Source of the DNA: a virus
Strand: one strand, 5' to 3'
DNA length: 25,826 nucleotides
IMG/VR virus record: IMGVR_UViG_3300022902_000523
Location: 1 to 25,826 of that record
Positions 14,886 to 22,031 of this stretch are shown one piece after another. Position 1 is the first letter of the stretch, and each line of letters begins with the position of its first letter. The notes below the pieces were generated by a model, which worked only from the letters and a program-made list of their open reading frames with translations, was not told the origin of the DNA and ran no database searches. A program made the position numbers and the translations under genes.

Positions 14886-15866
14886 CTAATTAATCCCCAA
14901 TTCCTCACATACCTCATCGTATGTATTTTTAAATTCTTCTCCAGATTTCCACCACGCAGCATCTATCCCAGCAGACCTCATATAATCACACTCACCACAA
15001 TAAGACAATTCTTTCTTTTTGCCTTCAATAAATGCTTTCCGGATATCCATCATCGGCTTGCCATGCCATATCTCTTTAAGTGTTTGATATTTTAAATCAC
15101 CTATCACAACGGTACCTCGAACATCTTGGCAGCAAACAACGGCACGCCCATCTGCCATAATACTTAAATCAAGGAATATCCGCCAGCAAGGAACATTAAT
15201 ATCCCCTGCCATATATTGAGATTCTTTAATAATCTTGCTGTCAGAATCAATCAATCCACCAATGTTCTGCACCCCGGAACCACCAACATCATCAACGCCC
15301 ATATCCTGAAAAAGCTTATGATATGCATCCAGTGATTTTTTGTTGGCTTGTTGTGGCACAATAGCCGTTTGAATCTTCATGTTGACACTGCCAGCATTTC
15401 GAATCTTAACAAGATTTCTTACATTCTCAACGACTATATCAAATTTCAACCCAACACGGATTTTTTCATAATCCTCTGCATTCCCACCATCAATACTGAT
15501 TACAATTATATCAAGTCCTGATTCTAATATTTTTACAATTTTTTGCTTATCCAAGAGGCTTCCATTTGTGAAGAATACCAACTTCTTATCTGGATTAATT
15601 TCCTTAGTATATTTAATTCTTGAAACCAGCTTATCAATATCCATCAATAACGGCTCACCATTTAGATGAAAGTGGATGTATTCCATATGATAATCCTTGC
15701 ATTCAACAACCGCTTTCTGGAATATATCACTCGGCATTTCTCCTTGATAGCGTGTCATGCCACCACGCGGACACATAGTGCAACGGGCATTACACCCGGA
15801 ATGGCTCTCTAAATGTATCTCCGCTGGGAAAGCCATTGCCTTTGTTAAATATTCCTTTAGATTCAA
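14886..15866 (-). CDS. Radical SAM/SPASM-domain enzyme
   Basis: A 326-residue enzyme. CNARCTMC (C25, C29, C32) binds the SAM-reactive 4Fe-4S cluster; HFHLNGEPLLM and FTNGSLLD follow in the barrel. The C-terminal part has the SPASM layout: CWRIFLDLSIMADGRAVVCC, GDLKYQTLKEIWHG and CGECD, which hold extra iron-sulfur clusters. Family members modify peptides and proteins (thioethers, carbon-carbon links, formylglycine) or act on sugars and other small molecules. The only start between the upstream stop and the motif is TTG at 15866, with GAGG 9 bases before it, unless the ATG at 15836 is used. No precursor peptide is obvious next to it. Confidence 0.88.
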   Translation of the reverse strand: MNLKEYLTKAMAFPAEIHLESHSGCNARCTMCPRGGMTRYQGEMPSDIFQKAVVECKDYHMEYIHFHLNGEPLLMDIDKLVSRIKYTKEINPDKKLVFFTNGSLLDKQKIVKILESGLDIIVISIDGGNAEDYEKIRVGLKFDIVVENVRNLVKIRNAGSVNMKIQTAIVPQQANKKSLDAYHKLFQDMGVDDVGGSGVQNIGGLIDSDSKIIKESQYMAGDINVPCWRIFLDLSIMADGRAVVCCQDVRGTVVIGDLKYQTLKEIWHGKPMMDIRKAFIEGKKKELSYCGECDYMRSAGIDAAWWKSGEEFKNTYDEVCEELGIN

Positions 15867-15960
15867 TGTGTACGTCCTCTATTTTTAATGAATTGTCTAT
15901 AAACGATAAGTCCATTGTTAATGTTATATCTCCGCGTCTGACTATACAAGTATGCTTCAC
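15790..15960 (-). CDS. Possible small overlapping gene (56 residues)
   Basis: A GTG overlapping the methyltransferase stop (GTGA) opens a 56-codon frame that fills the 90-base gap and then overlaps the first 77 bases of the SPASM gene in another frame. The first half reads like a protein (MKHTCIVRRGDITLTMDLS). It may be a real coupled gene, or a leftover from shifting the SPASM start to TTG. Low confidence without comparison to relatives. Confidence 0.3.
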   Translation of the reverse strand: MKHTCIVRRGDITLTMDLSFIDNSLKIEDVHIESKGIFNKGNGFPSGDTFREPFRV

Positions 15961-16553
15961 TCCCAAATAATATAACCAATCAAATCTCCGCGTACCTTAA
16001 CTTCAAATTTCTTGAATATATCGGTCAAAAAAGCAATGAAGTCTCCAATATTCCAATGCCATAAATGCTCCGGATTGTCATTTGCCATTCCGCTTGGTAG
16101 AATGCCACATACTACCTTGGCCACTCCCTTTTGTTCTCTCAATGCTTTTCCGGGGCATGTAAAATGTTCTAATGAATGCTGGGAAAAGGCAGCATCGAAA
16201 GGGGTTTTTACATACTTGCAAATTCCTGTTAATTCTTCAGACAATGACTGCTCAAAATAAACATTTGATATATTATTCCTCTCTTGCAAATCTCTAGCGA
16301 GTTTTATGAAAATTCTTGATCCGTCTATGGCAGAAACCCGACAATCATTATTCAATGCGTATGACAAAGCAAATAACCCATTTCCACAACCCATATCAAT
16401 AATGCTTTTACTATCTTTTAACACGGAATCGTACATCCATTTAAATATTGTTCCGGTATCTCCATTATCAGTCAACAAATAATGATCTTTAATCCTCTGC
16501 TTATCCCATTTGTCAAAGTTATTTACAATATCCTTGTAATATCCTGATTCCAT
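15957..16553 (-). CDS. Class I SAM-dependent methyltransferase (start uncertain)
   Basis: A methyltransferase with SAM-binding motif I IIDMGCGNGLFALS (51-64 counted from the ATG at 16553), then SAIDGSRIFIKLAR and a QHSLEHF motif as in small-molecule methyltransferases. The ATG at 16553 has no ribosome binding site and the frame is open further upstream to 16634, with protein-like sequence (HKYPDGCKSVDDVSRYLDIQ). The only strong ribosome binding site, AAGGAG at the end of the preceding GT gene, fits an ATT at 16622, which would give 221 residues. Substrate is unknown; sugar or lipid-linked sugar is likely from the neighbouring glycosyltransferases. Confidence 0.8.
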   Translation of the reverse strand: MESGYYKDIVNNFDKWDKQRIKDHYLLTDNGDTGTIFKWMYDSVLKDSKSIIDMGCGNGLFALSYALNNDCRVSAIDGSRIFIKLARDLQERNNISNVYFEQSLSEELTGICKYVKTPFDAAFSQHSLEHFTCPGKALREQKGVAKVVCGILPSGMANDNPEHLWHWNIGDFIAFLTDIFKKFEVKVRGDLIGYIIWE

Positions 16554-16617
16554 TGCCTGTATATCGAGATAGCGAGAAACATCATCAACACTTTTACATC
16601 CATCAGGATATTTATGT

Positions 16618-17724
16618 TTAATTAAATATCTCCTTCAACAACTGAATTGCCACATCATTCCACTGCATATCAAACATGTCTGCACGGCCAGCATCTCCCA
16701 AAGTACATCCATGAACCGGTTTACTGGCCAACGCTCTCATTTTTGCTTTCAAATCTTCTTTATCCGGAATAAGCCACTTATGATTTAACGCCTGTGGACA
16801 TTTCTTTATGTATTCAACGCAGTCTATAGTTTTTTCCAGGCACTTAACAGTAAGGCCATTAACTCCGTCCTGCACAAAGTCCATATACCCGCCCTGAGCC
16901 GTTACAATTACCGGTAGTCCTCTGGACATGGCTTCTGCCACTGGCAAGCCAAGTCCCTCGCCTCTGGTCGCCAGAACGAAGCAATCACACGCATTGTATA
17001 GCCTTGGCAAGTCGTCATAATACAACTTGTCTGTATTTAATAAGATCCTTGGGTGTCTACCATGCTTTTTAATCATATCCTCTATCAAATATGACAATTG
17101 ATATCGATGCATTGCTGTGAACCCACCCCTATGTGTCTTGAGAATCAGTGTCACATCTTCTTCCGGGCCAAATTCCTCACAATAGGCATCAAGTAAGATG
17201 TCAAAGCCCTTACGCTCTGTGAAGTCGCCAACACTCAAGAATGTATACCCCTTTTTGTTTAATATGTTTGCTGGTTCCTCACAATACCGGAATGAATCTT
17301 CAATGCCGAAACCAAGACTGGCAACATTATCCAAAGTCTTTGACCAATGGGCTCTGTTGAATTCACTGAACGTAAATACCTTTTTGACACGCTCGAAATA
17401 AGGAAGCCATTCTGACGGAACTTTATCAGTTTCAAACAGACTGTAAATATATGCCTTTTTTAAATCAATATCTTGCGGAATGTCGTCTTGCCACTTCTGC
17501 ATAACAACAACCGGAGCATCTTTGATAAAGGGAGTATCGGCCATTCTTTTAAGCCTGCTTGTTTTGTCTGTTGGCAAATTCACAATCTCCCTGTTCCATC
17601 CCTGTATATTCCGGAATGATACCTTGACTCCAAGTTTATCCAACGCTTCTAAGAGACCACGCGTGATCAGTTCGTATCCAGATTGCCCTTGTGCGGCTCC
17701 GTACCAGTTTAAAGCATATGTCAT
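16618..17724 (-). CDS. GT4-family glycosyltransferase (second)
   Basis: A 368-residue GT-B retaining glycosyltransferase. Residues 1-155 form the acceptor domain (opening NWYGAAQGQSGYELITRGL). The donor domain includes FLSVGDFTERKGFDILLDAY (162-181) and the catalytic EX7E motif in EGLGLPVAEAM (E256 and E264). It presumably adds a sugar from a nucleotide-sugar donor to a glycan or protein. The ending DMQWNDVAIQLLKEIFN shares DMQW with the other GT4 in this block. A weak AAAGG site precedes the ATG at 17724, one base after the small Cys-rich gene. Donor and acceptor cannot be read from sequence. Confidence 0.9.
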   Translation of the reverse strand: MTYALNWYGAAQGQSGYELITRGLLEALDKLGVKVSFRNIQGWNREIVNLPTDKTSRLKRMADTPFIKDAPVVVMQKWQDDIPQDIDLKKAYIYSLFETDKVPSEWLPYFERVKKVFTFSEFNRAHWSKTLDNVASLGFGIEDSFRYCEEPANILNKKGYTFLSVGDFTERKGFDILLDAYCEEFGPEEDVTLILKTHRGGFTAMHRYQLSYLIEDMIKKHGRHPRILLNTDKLYYDDLPRLYNACDCFVLATRGEGLGLPVAEAMSRGLPVIVTAQGGYMDFVQDGVNGLTVKCLEKTIDCVEYIKKCPQALNHKWLIPDKEDLKAKMRALASKPVHGCTLGDAGRADMFDMQWNDVAIQLLKEIFN

Positions 17725-17725
17725 A

Positions 17726-17887
17726 TTAATCCTTTTTCTTTAATTTTATTGTAGGTATTTCAAATTCAATACCATAATTCGTGCAGTTAAGTGTTATGCA
17801 AAATACAGTCTTTTCATGGCAATCTTGCTCTAATTCAACTTTACACTCAGGACAAATAACCTTGACAAAGGCATTCATAAAAGGCAT
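17726..17887 (-). CDS. Small Cys-rich (zinc-ribbon-like) protein, 53 residues
   Basis: An ATG overlapping the TGA of the first GT4 gene by one base opens 53 codons, ending one base before the second GT4 ATG. The sequence holds CPEC (12-15) and three more Cys (23, 29, 34), the layout of a small zinc ribbon or a metal-binding protein, with a basic tail (KLKKKD). Exact packing between two genes supports translation. Zinc ribbons in phage structural clusters are often nucleic-acid or protein binding; the role here is unknown. Confidence 0.55.
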   Translation of the reverse strand: MPFMNAFVKVICPECKVELEQDCHEKTVFCITLNCTNYGIEFEIPTIKLKKKD

Positions 17888-19098
17888 CACACCATCTCCA
17901 TTACAACGTTATATTTTAAAGGATGCTCGATTTTATCTATAACCTTTTTCCACTGCATATCAATAACCCCTTGAGACAAATTCTCTTTAGCCCAATCGTA
18001 AGCTTTATCAACCATTGCGTTCCGCTTTTCTGCCTTCATAGACTTCATTTCTATAATAGCCTTGGCAATGTCCTTTGGATTCGCCAATGGCCTTTCTGTT
18101 AATTCCATTCCCGTTATATATGCCGTTGGTTTCACCTTAATACCTCTGCCATTCCCAGCAAGCTCTCCGGTTGCTGCATTGTCAATGGTAATAACCGGCA
18201 ATTTAGCCATCATAGCCTCAGCAACATTATACCCGAATCCTTCCCCGGCTACGTTTATCAGGCAATCAGCAATTCCGAACAAAAGATTGTATTCCTTTTC
18301 TGTCATCATTAATAACGGTGTACTTGCCTCGGACATTTGTTTAAAGGTATAAACTTTATTTTGTAACCCAAACTCTGCGATTAACATATTAATATTATAA
18401 CCCTGTGGATCCGCAAAGTTTGAATTTATCCATAATCCATAGTCTTTGTCATGCCCACAATCCATTAAAATCTTGTATGCCTTCATTACATCGGCCAAGC
18501 TCTTCCTGAAATGTGTTCTTCCTGTGTAAAGGCATAGAAATTTATCTGGTGGAATATTTAATTCCTGCCTGAGCTTCGTTCTTTCTTCTTTTGAAATTGG
18601 ATGAAAAACTTTCTCGTTAATTCCGTGATATATCCGCTCAATCCTGTTTGTCACTTCTGGAATAGTATGGATAACAGCCCGTCTTCCATACTCACAATAT
18701 GTTATTATATGGTCTGCATGGCCTAAGTGAGTCGCATGGTGCTTTGGCATGCCTCCACCGTATCCAGTGCCATCAACCGCACAATATGAAACCCACTTGA
18801 ACAATCCTCTTACTGGTGACTGTCCGATATAAGCAAAGTTCCATATATCACCAATTGTCAACACAATATCCGGACGATTTTCTCTGATCAGATCACCAAA
18901 CATTGCAGATCCGTAATCTTCTACTGCATAAATCACATTGAACGGCAGTTTTTTATTTCTGTTTACCTCAGAAGGACACCAAGCATTATAAAACACTCCA
19001 TGCCCAGCTTTATACAACGCCATTGCCACATCATGACCTATACGCCCTTGGCCAGTTTGCAATCTCGGGTTCTCGCCTATTACTAATATATTTGCCAT
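17887..19098 (-). CDS. GT4-family glycosyltransferase (first)
   Basis: A 403-residue GT-B glycosyltransferase. The N-terminal domain starts MANILVIGENPRLQTGQGRI with the Gly-rich acceptor-side loop. The donor domain carries RIYHGINEKVFHP (155-167), YTGRTHFRKSLADV (191-204) and the EX7E motif in EGFGYNVAEAM (E286 and E294). The N-terminus contains no signal peptide or membrane segment, so it acts in the cytoplasm. Its ATG overlaps the TAA of the 72-residue gene (TAATG), tying it to the tail-terminator side of the operon. This is the first gene of the cargo block in transcription order. It ends in GVIDMQWKKVIDKIEHPL, sharing DMQW with the second GT4. Confidence 0.9.
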   Translation of the reverse strand: MANILVIGENPRLQTGQGRIGHDVAMALYKAGHGVFYNAWCPSEVNRNKKLPFNVIYAVEDYGSAMFGDLIRENRPDIVLTIGDIWNFAYIGQSPVRGLFKWVSYCAVDGTGYGGGMPKHHATHLGHADHIITYCEYGRRAVIHTIPEVTNRIERIYHGINEKVFHPISKEERTKLRQELNIPPDKFLCLYTGRTHFRKSLADVMKAYKILMDCGHDKDYGLWINSNFADPQGYNINMLIAEFGLQNKVYTFKQMSEASTPLLMMTEKEYNLLFGIADCLINVAGEGFGYNVAEAMMAKLPVITIDNAATGELAGNGRGIKVKPTAYITGMELTERPLANPKDIAKAIIEMKSMKAEKRNAMVDKAYDWAKENLSQGVIDMQWKKVIDKIEHPLKYNVVMEMV

Positions 19099-19316
19099 TA
19101 TGTTATCATTTCCTTAATCGTATCAATTTCCTTTTTCGTTTCATTAAGCGTTTCATAAATAACCGTGGGACTCAAACCACGCTTATTGCAACGATCAGTA
19201 GTCGCCAATACTGCATCTTCAACTTCCGATTTGTTAAGAAATTTTGCAGCCAATAGGCACGTCAACATATTAATAAATTCAATTTGAACTATGCCTACTT
19301 GTGTTTCTTCATCCAT
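19098..19316 (-). CDS. Small helical protein, 72 residues
   Basis: Coupled by TAATG to both the preceding tail-terminator-like gene and the following GT4 gene. Mostly helical: INMLTCLLAAKFLNKSEVED then ETLNETKKEIDTIKEM. Two Cys but no metal-binding pattern, and no clear membrane span. It sits where phage neck and tail-completion proteins normally lie, and it is the last gene before the cargo. I recognise no family. Confidence 0.65.
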   Translation of the reverse strand: MDEETQVGIVQIEFINMLTCLLAAKFLNKSEVEDAVLATTDRCNKRGLSPTVIYETLNETKKEIDTIKEMIT

Positions 19317-19771
19317 TATGCTTTTTTCTCCAAATTCCCTTCAATCTCAGCCGTTAAAATTGCAATCTGGAAATAATCCGGCTCCCTCGGCAATGTCTCA
19401 TATGCAATCTCTGTAATAACGATAGCGCCCTTTACAAGATATCCATCAAGTGTGTTGAATTCAATCACATCAATAACATCTTGAACTTGCTGGACAATCC
19501 CTTTGTTATTTCCGCCACCTATAATTGCTTCTTCCATATTAGGGTATACGGCAAGTATAGTAATTTGTATTTCATGATTTGGCCTAATTTGTAATGTGGT
19601 TTCAACTTCTCTGCCTGTGTTTTTAGGAGCGATGGCAATAAAAGGCAATTTTTCTACTGGAATCTCAATCCCAACTGCTTTTGCTAAATCAACCGGCATT
19701 ATCTCTATTGTGGCGGAGCCAGTAAGATCTAGCATTAATAACGCCTTAAGCCTTTTTAATGTTTCCTTCAC
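19316..19771 (-). CDS. Tail terminator-like protein (Mu gp37/DUF1834-like)
   Basis: A 151-residue protein. The GTG start overlaps the stop of the gpG-like gene (GTGA) and has GGAGG about 10 bases upstream. The helical N-terminus (LKRLKALLMLDLT) and the beta strands EIQITILAVYPN, DGYLVKGAIVITEIAYETL and FQIAILTAEIEG resemble tail-terminator or neck proteins of the gp37-like family, which cap the tail tube and join it to the head. Order supports this: it follows the gpG-like gene. In most phages the tail tube gene would follow, but here 9 kb of other genes intervene. The family match is from general pattern. Confidence 0.6.
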   Translation of the reverse strand: MKETLKRLKALLMLDLTGSATIEIMPVDLAKAVGIEIPVEKLPFIAIAPKNTGREVETTLQIRPNHEIQITILAVYPNMEEAIIGGGNNKGIVQQVQDVIDVIEFNTLDGYLVKGAIVITEIAYETLPREPDYFQIAILTAEIEGNLEKKA

Positions 19772-20250
19772 TGATCCAATACCTCCATAACCCAGTCTGC
19801 AAATATTTCAACATTCGCATCAATGTCTTCATTGCTAAATCCGAGGTATTCACGTTGAGGTACCCGGCCTTCACCAAATTGATGCTTTGCAGCGATGTCA
19901 TCCGCTCCGGACTTACGCCTGGCGCGAATACTCATTACCGTTTTAGTAAGCGAGTGTATTGTTTCGACAGACTTCTTCAAATCCCCGGTGTCCTGCAATA
20001 TCATATCTCCAGCAATGCGGCCTCCAACCGTCCGAGTGCCTTTTCTCCTTTGTGCAATAGTTGCCGGCCTTAATGGTGCCCATTTAACCCCATCAGGTGT
20101 GCTTTCCTTCCTGAAATTATCATCTGTGCTTTTTAACATAAACAACCCAGATCGCTTTAACGGCACTTGCGTATTCTCCAATTTCTTGAAGTCATCACCA
20201 AGTTTTTTGCTAAATTGCCGGATAGTGGTTGAAAAGTCTATGTCAATCAT
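19768..20250 (-). CDS. Neck / tail completion protein (Mu gpG, phage virion morphogenesis family)
   Basis: A 160-residue protein with the family hallmarks in order: PDGVKWAPLRPATIAQRRKG (about 53-72), a Gly-rich loop, ILQDTGDLKKSV (about 85-96), IAAKHQFGEGRVPQREYLGF (about 124-143). These match the phage virion morphogenesis (gpG) family that forms the head-tail joining complex. It begins two bases after the stop of the connector gene and ends overlapping the terminator-like gene. The protein is of normal length. A connector-like gene before it and a terminator-like gene after it form a complete Mu-like neck set. Confidence 0.82.
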   Translation of the reverse strand: MIDIDFSTTIRQFSKKLGDDFKKLENTQVPLKRSGLFMLKSTDDNFRKESTPDGVKWAPLRPATIAQRRKGTRTVGGRIAGDMILQDTGDLKKSVETIHSLTKTVMSIRARRKSGADDIAAKHQFGEGRVPQREYLGFSNEDIDANVEIFADWVMEVLDQ

Positions 20251-20252
20251 AT

Positions 20253-20747
20253 TTATGCTCTGTCACTTGCAATCTGGTTTTCCAAGTCTTCATCAAGCAC
20301 TTGGTCAAATTCACCATCTACATCAAATACTGGAGTAAAACCATTATGAGTAAAGTATCCGGAAGAAGTTGTTACCGCAGTACTCAGGCCCTGTCCGGAC
20401 TCGCCTATTTTCTCAAGCCGTTCTTTTGCTTCTGCATACTCGGTATTAAGCGGATTCTCTGCAACGCTTTGCAACCGCTTTAATCTCTTGTTTTCAATCC
20501 ACCATGATGCAATTGTATCACTATCTTCATCAATTATTGGATCTACATCAGCCGTATCAAACGGCACTGTATACTTGCCTCTCAATAGACTATTTATAAG
20601 ATTAAATGCAAACTTACGACCCTGTGTGATCATTGCTTCTGAAACCAAATCTTCGCTAACAAACATATCCCTACCTTCTAACACACCACCGCTTAAATGG
20701 TAATTCCTTATATTTTCCGCACTTCCATAAGCTGTAGCTGCTGCCAT
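20253..20747 (-). CDS. Head-tail connector protein (Mu gp36/DUF1320-like)
   Basis: A 164-residue protein with an opening of helices in the order seen in head-tail connector proteins: LVSEAMITQGRKFAFNLINS (about 35-54), then SLLRGKYTVPFD and a short helix DTIASWWIENKRLKRL (about 77-92), followed by EYAEAKERLEKIGES. It lies directly upstream of the gpG-like and terminator-like genes, the standard Mu-like neck order. AGGGAG precedes the ATG at 20747. The last 50 residues are less typical and beta-like (TTSSGYFTHNGFTPVFDVDG). It should sit under the portal ring. Confidence 0.65.
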   Translation of the reverse strand: MAAATAYGSAENIRNYHLSGGVLEGRDMFVSEDLVSEAMITQGRKFAFNLINSLLRGKYTVPFDTADVDPIIDEDSDTIASWWIENKRLKRLQSVAENPLNTEYAEAKERLEKIGESGQGLSTAVTTSSGYFTHNGFTPVFDVDGEFDQVLDEDLENQIASDRA

Positions 20748-20756
20748 TTATTCTCC

Positions 20757-21191
20757 CTATGAATAAGAATAAGTCATTACTTGTTTTAAAGATACACCAC
20801 GCTCAAGACTGTCTCTCATTTGTCCTGTTATTTCTTTGAATGCCTCGATATCCCAGTTGTCGCAATTAGCGCAAATAGTTGGGTAAACGCCAACCCATAC
20901 ACCGCCACAACTTTCACAGATACAAAACAATTCATTATTTTCTCCTCCGATAGCCTTACATGCATTAAGCCATTCTTCAACATTATTAAAATGCGGTACA
21001 CTCGCACCATTTATCTGTTTAAGCGGATACTCACCCCAACTACCACGGATATAATCGTTTTCGTTTCTTTGCTTTTCATTTTCCGGAAAAGATACTCGTA
21101 AATCCTCTAGTGAAATCACCTTTAATGGCAATGGTTCAAGAGTCTCAGCCTCTTTGGATATCTTGCGTTTACTATTTCCTTTTGATTTCAT
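20757..21191 (-). CDS. Zinc-ribbon protein, second of a tandem pair
   Basis: A 144-residue protein with a Lys-rich N-terminus (MKSKGNSKRKISKEAETLEP) and a C-terminal zinc ribbon: CICESCGGVWVGVYPTICANC. The Cys pairs (CxxC ... CxxC) can bind one zinc. The ribbon and the preceding VEEWLNACKAIGGENNELF align with the upstream 119-residue protein (QLQTKLVELGGDHGHEF...CGGCGGVF), indicating an old duplication. Sitting between the major capsid and connector genes, it may be a capsid-associated or assembly protein, or a regulator; no family recognised. Confidence 0.6.
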   Translation of the reverse strand: MKSKGNSKRKISKEAETLEPLPLKVISLEDLRVSFPENEKQRNENDYIRGSWGEYPLKQINGASVPHFNNVEEWLNACKAIGGENNELFCICESCGGVWVGVYPTICANCDNWDIEAFKEITGQMRDSLERGVSLKQVMTYSYS

Positions 21192-21200
21192 GATATTTGC

Positions 21201-21560
21201 CTATTCATATTTATAGAAAGCTGTATCAACTATATTGCCACATACACACTGTGTAGGTTTCAAATCGATGAACACGCCTCCACAACCGCCACATACATAA
21301 AACTCATGGCCATGATCGCCACCAAGCTCAACCAACTTCGTTTGCAATTGATTAACACTGCCTAAAGCCGGTGCATTCGCAGATTGTGGCATGGAAGGCC
21401 ACATGTCCTCTACAGCCGGTTCTTGTTCTCCTGCCTCTACTTTACCATGAGAGTCTTCCGTGGATTCCTCTGCAACCATGTGAATAGGCTTTGACTCTTT
21501 TTCAAGTTCATCTTCAAACGGCTGAACTTCTTCTCCATTCTCTGGGGTTTCGTTTTCCAA
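21201..21560 (-). CDS. Zinc-ribbon protein, first of a tandem pair
   Basis: A 119-residue protein. The start is TTG at 21560, 8 bases after AAAGGAG. Residues 1-55 are very acidic and disordered-looking (Glu/Asp/Pro-rich); the C-terminal ribbon is VCGGCGGVFIDLKPTQCVCGN, with CxxC and CxC pairs. It resembles the next gene's product over about 40 residues. An acidic tail next to a zinc ribbon is unusual for a head protein. Function unknown. Confidence 0.6.
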   Translation of the reverse strand: MENETPENGEEVQPFEDELEKESKPIHMVAEESTEDSHGKVEAGEQEPAVEDMWPSMPQSANAPALGSVNQLQTKLVELGGDHGHEFYVCGGCGGVFIDLKPTQCVCGNIVDTAFYKYE

Positions 21561-21574
21561 ACTACAATCTCCTT

Positions 21575-21874
21575 TTAAATATTCCCGTCAAGTTTAACTT
21601 TACCCTTTTGGGTTCTTATGATTTTGCCAATTTCACCTTTTTGGCCTTTGTCTTTCTCGCCATAGATCATACCTGAAATTGCATCCTCATTAAAACCTTT
21701 TTCGTGCAGCTCTAAAACACGCTTTTCATGAAGGTACTCCATATGCAACCCCTGGCCACACTTCCTAACCTCCTCATTCTGGACTTTAAATCCGTAGGAA
21801 CTAATGCTCTTGGTGCCTACTGAGTCTCTGCGTCTATGTAGTCTCTTTGTTTTGCTCGTTATAATATTTGCCAT
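21575..21874 (-). CDS. Basic protein after the capsid gene, 99 residues
   Basis: A very basic N-terminus (SKTKRLHRRRDSVGTKS) is followed by helical sequence (LHMEYLHEKRVLELHEKGFN, then a 'DAISGMIYGEKDKGQKGEIG' stretch resembling a helix-turn-helix-like or Gly-rich loop). It is the first gene after the capsid hairpin, with only a weak ribosome binding site. It may bind nucleic acid or the capsid interior. No family recognised. Confidence 0.55.
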   Translation of the reverse strand: MANIITSKTKRLHRRRDSVGTKSISSYGFKVQNEEVRKCGQGLHMEYLHEKRVLELHEKGFNEDAISGMIYGEKDKGQKGEIGKIIRTQKGKVKLDGNI

Positions 21875-21890
21875 AATTTTACTTTAAATG

Positions 21891-21951
21891 AAAAAAGGCA
21901 GAGGCCCCGTACAATCATGTAGTGACCGTAAGAAACACACTGCCTTTTTTT
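21891..21951 (-). terminator. Long-loop hairpin after the major capsid gene
   Basis: Eleven complementary bases, AAAAAAGGCAG and CTGCCTTTTTT(T), enclose a 38-nt loop, starting 81 bases after the capsid stop. In the leftward transcript the U-run is the 3' half of the stem. This is the place where phages often put a partial terminator or RNA-stabilising hairpin so that capsid message exceeds downstream message. The long loop makes it weaker than a textbook terminator. Confidence 0.5.
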
Positions 21952-22031
21952 GGATATAGATTGGTTTTTGAAACATTATCATATCTCTCTCAGATATAAA
22001 TTATAAAGCTTATTATAATGAACCCGTTATC

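Noticed and set aside
10247-19316. The enzyme block as a transposon or integrated host operon
   Set aside because: No transposase, integrase, terminal inverted repeats or target duplication was seen at either end, the genes are coupled to phage genes on both sides, and a phage virion gene lies inside the block.
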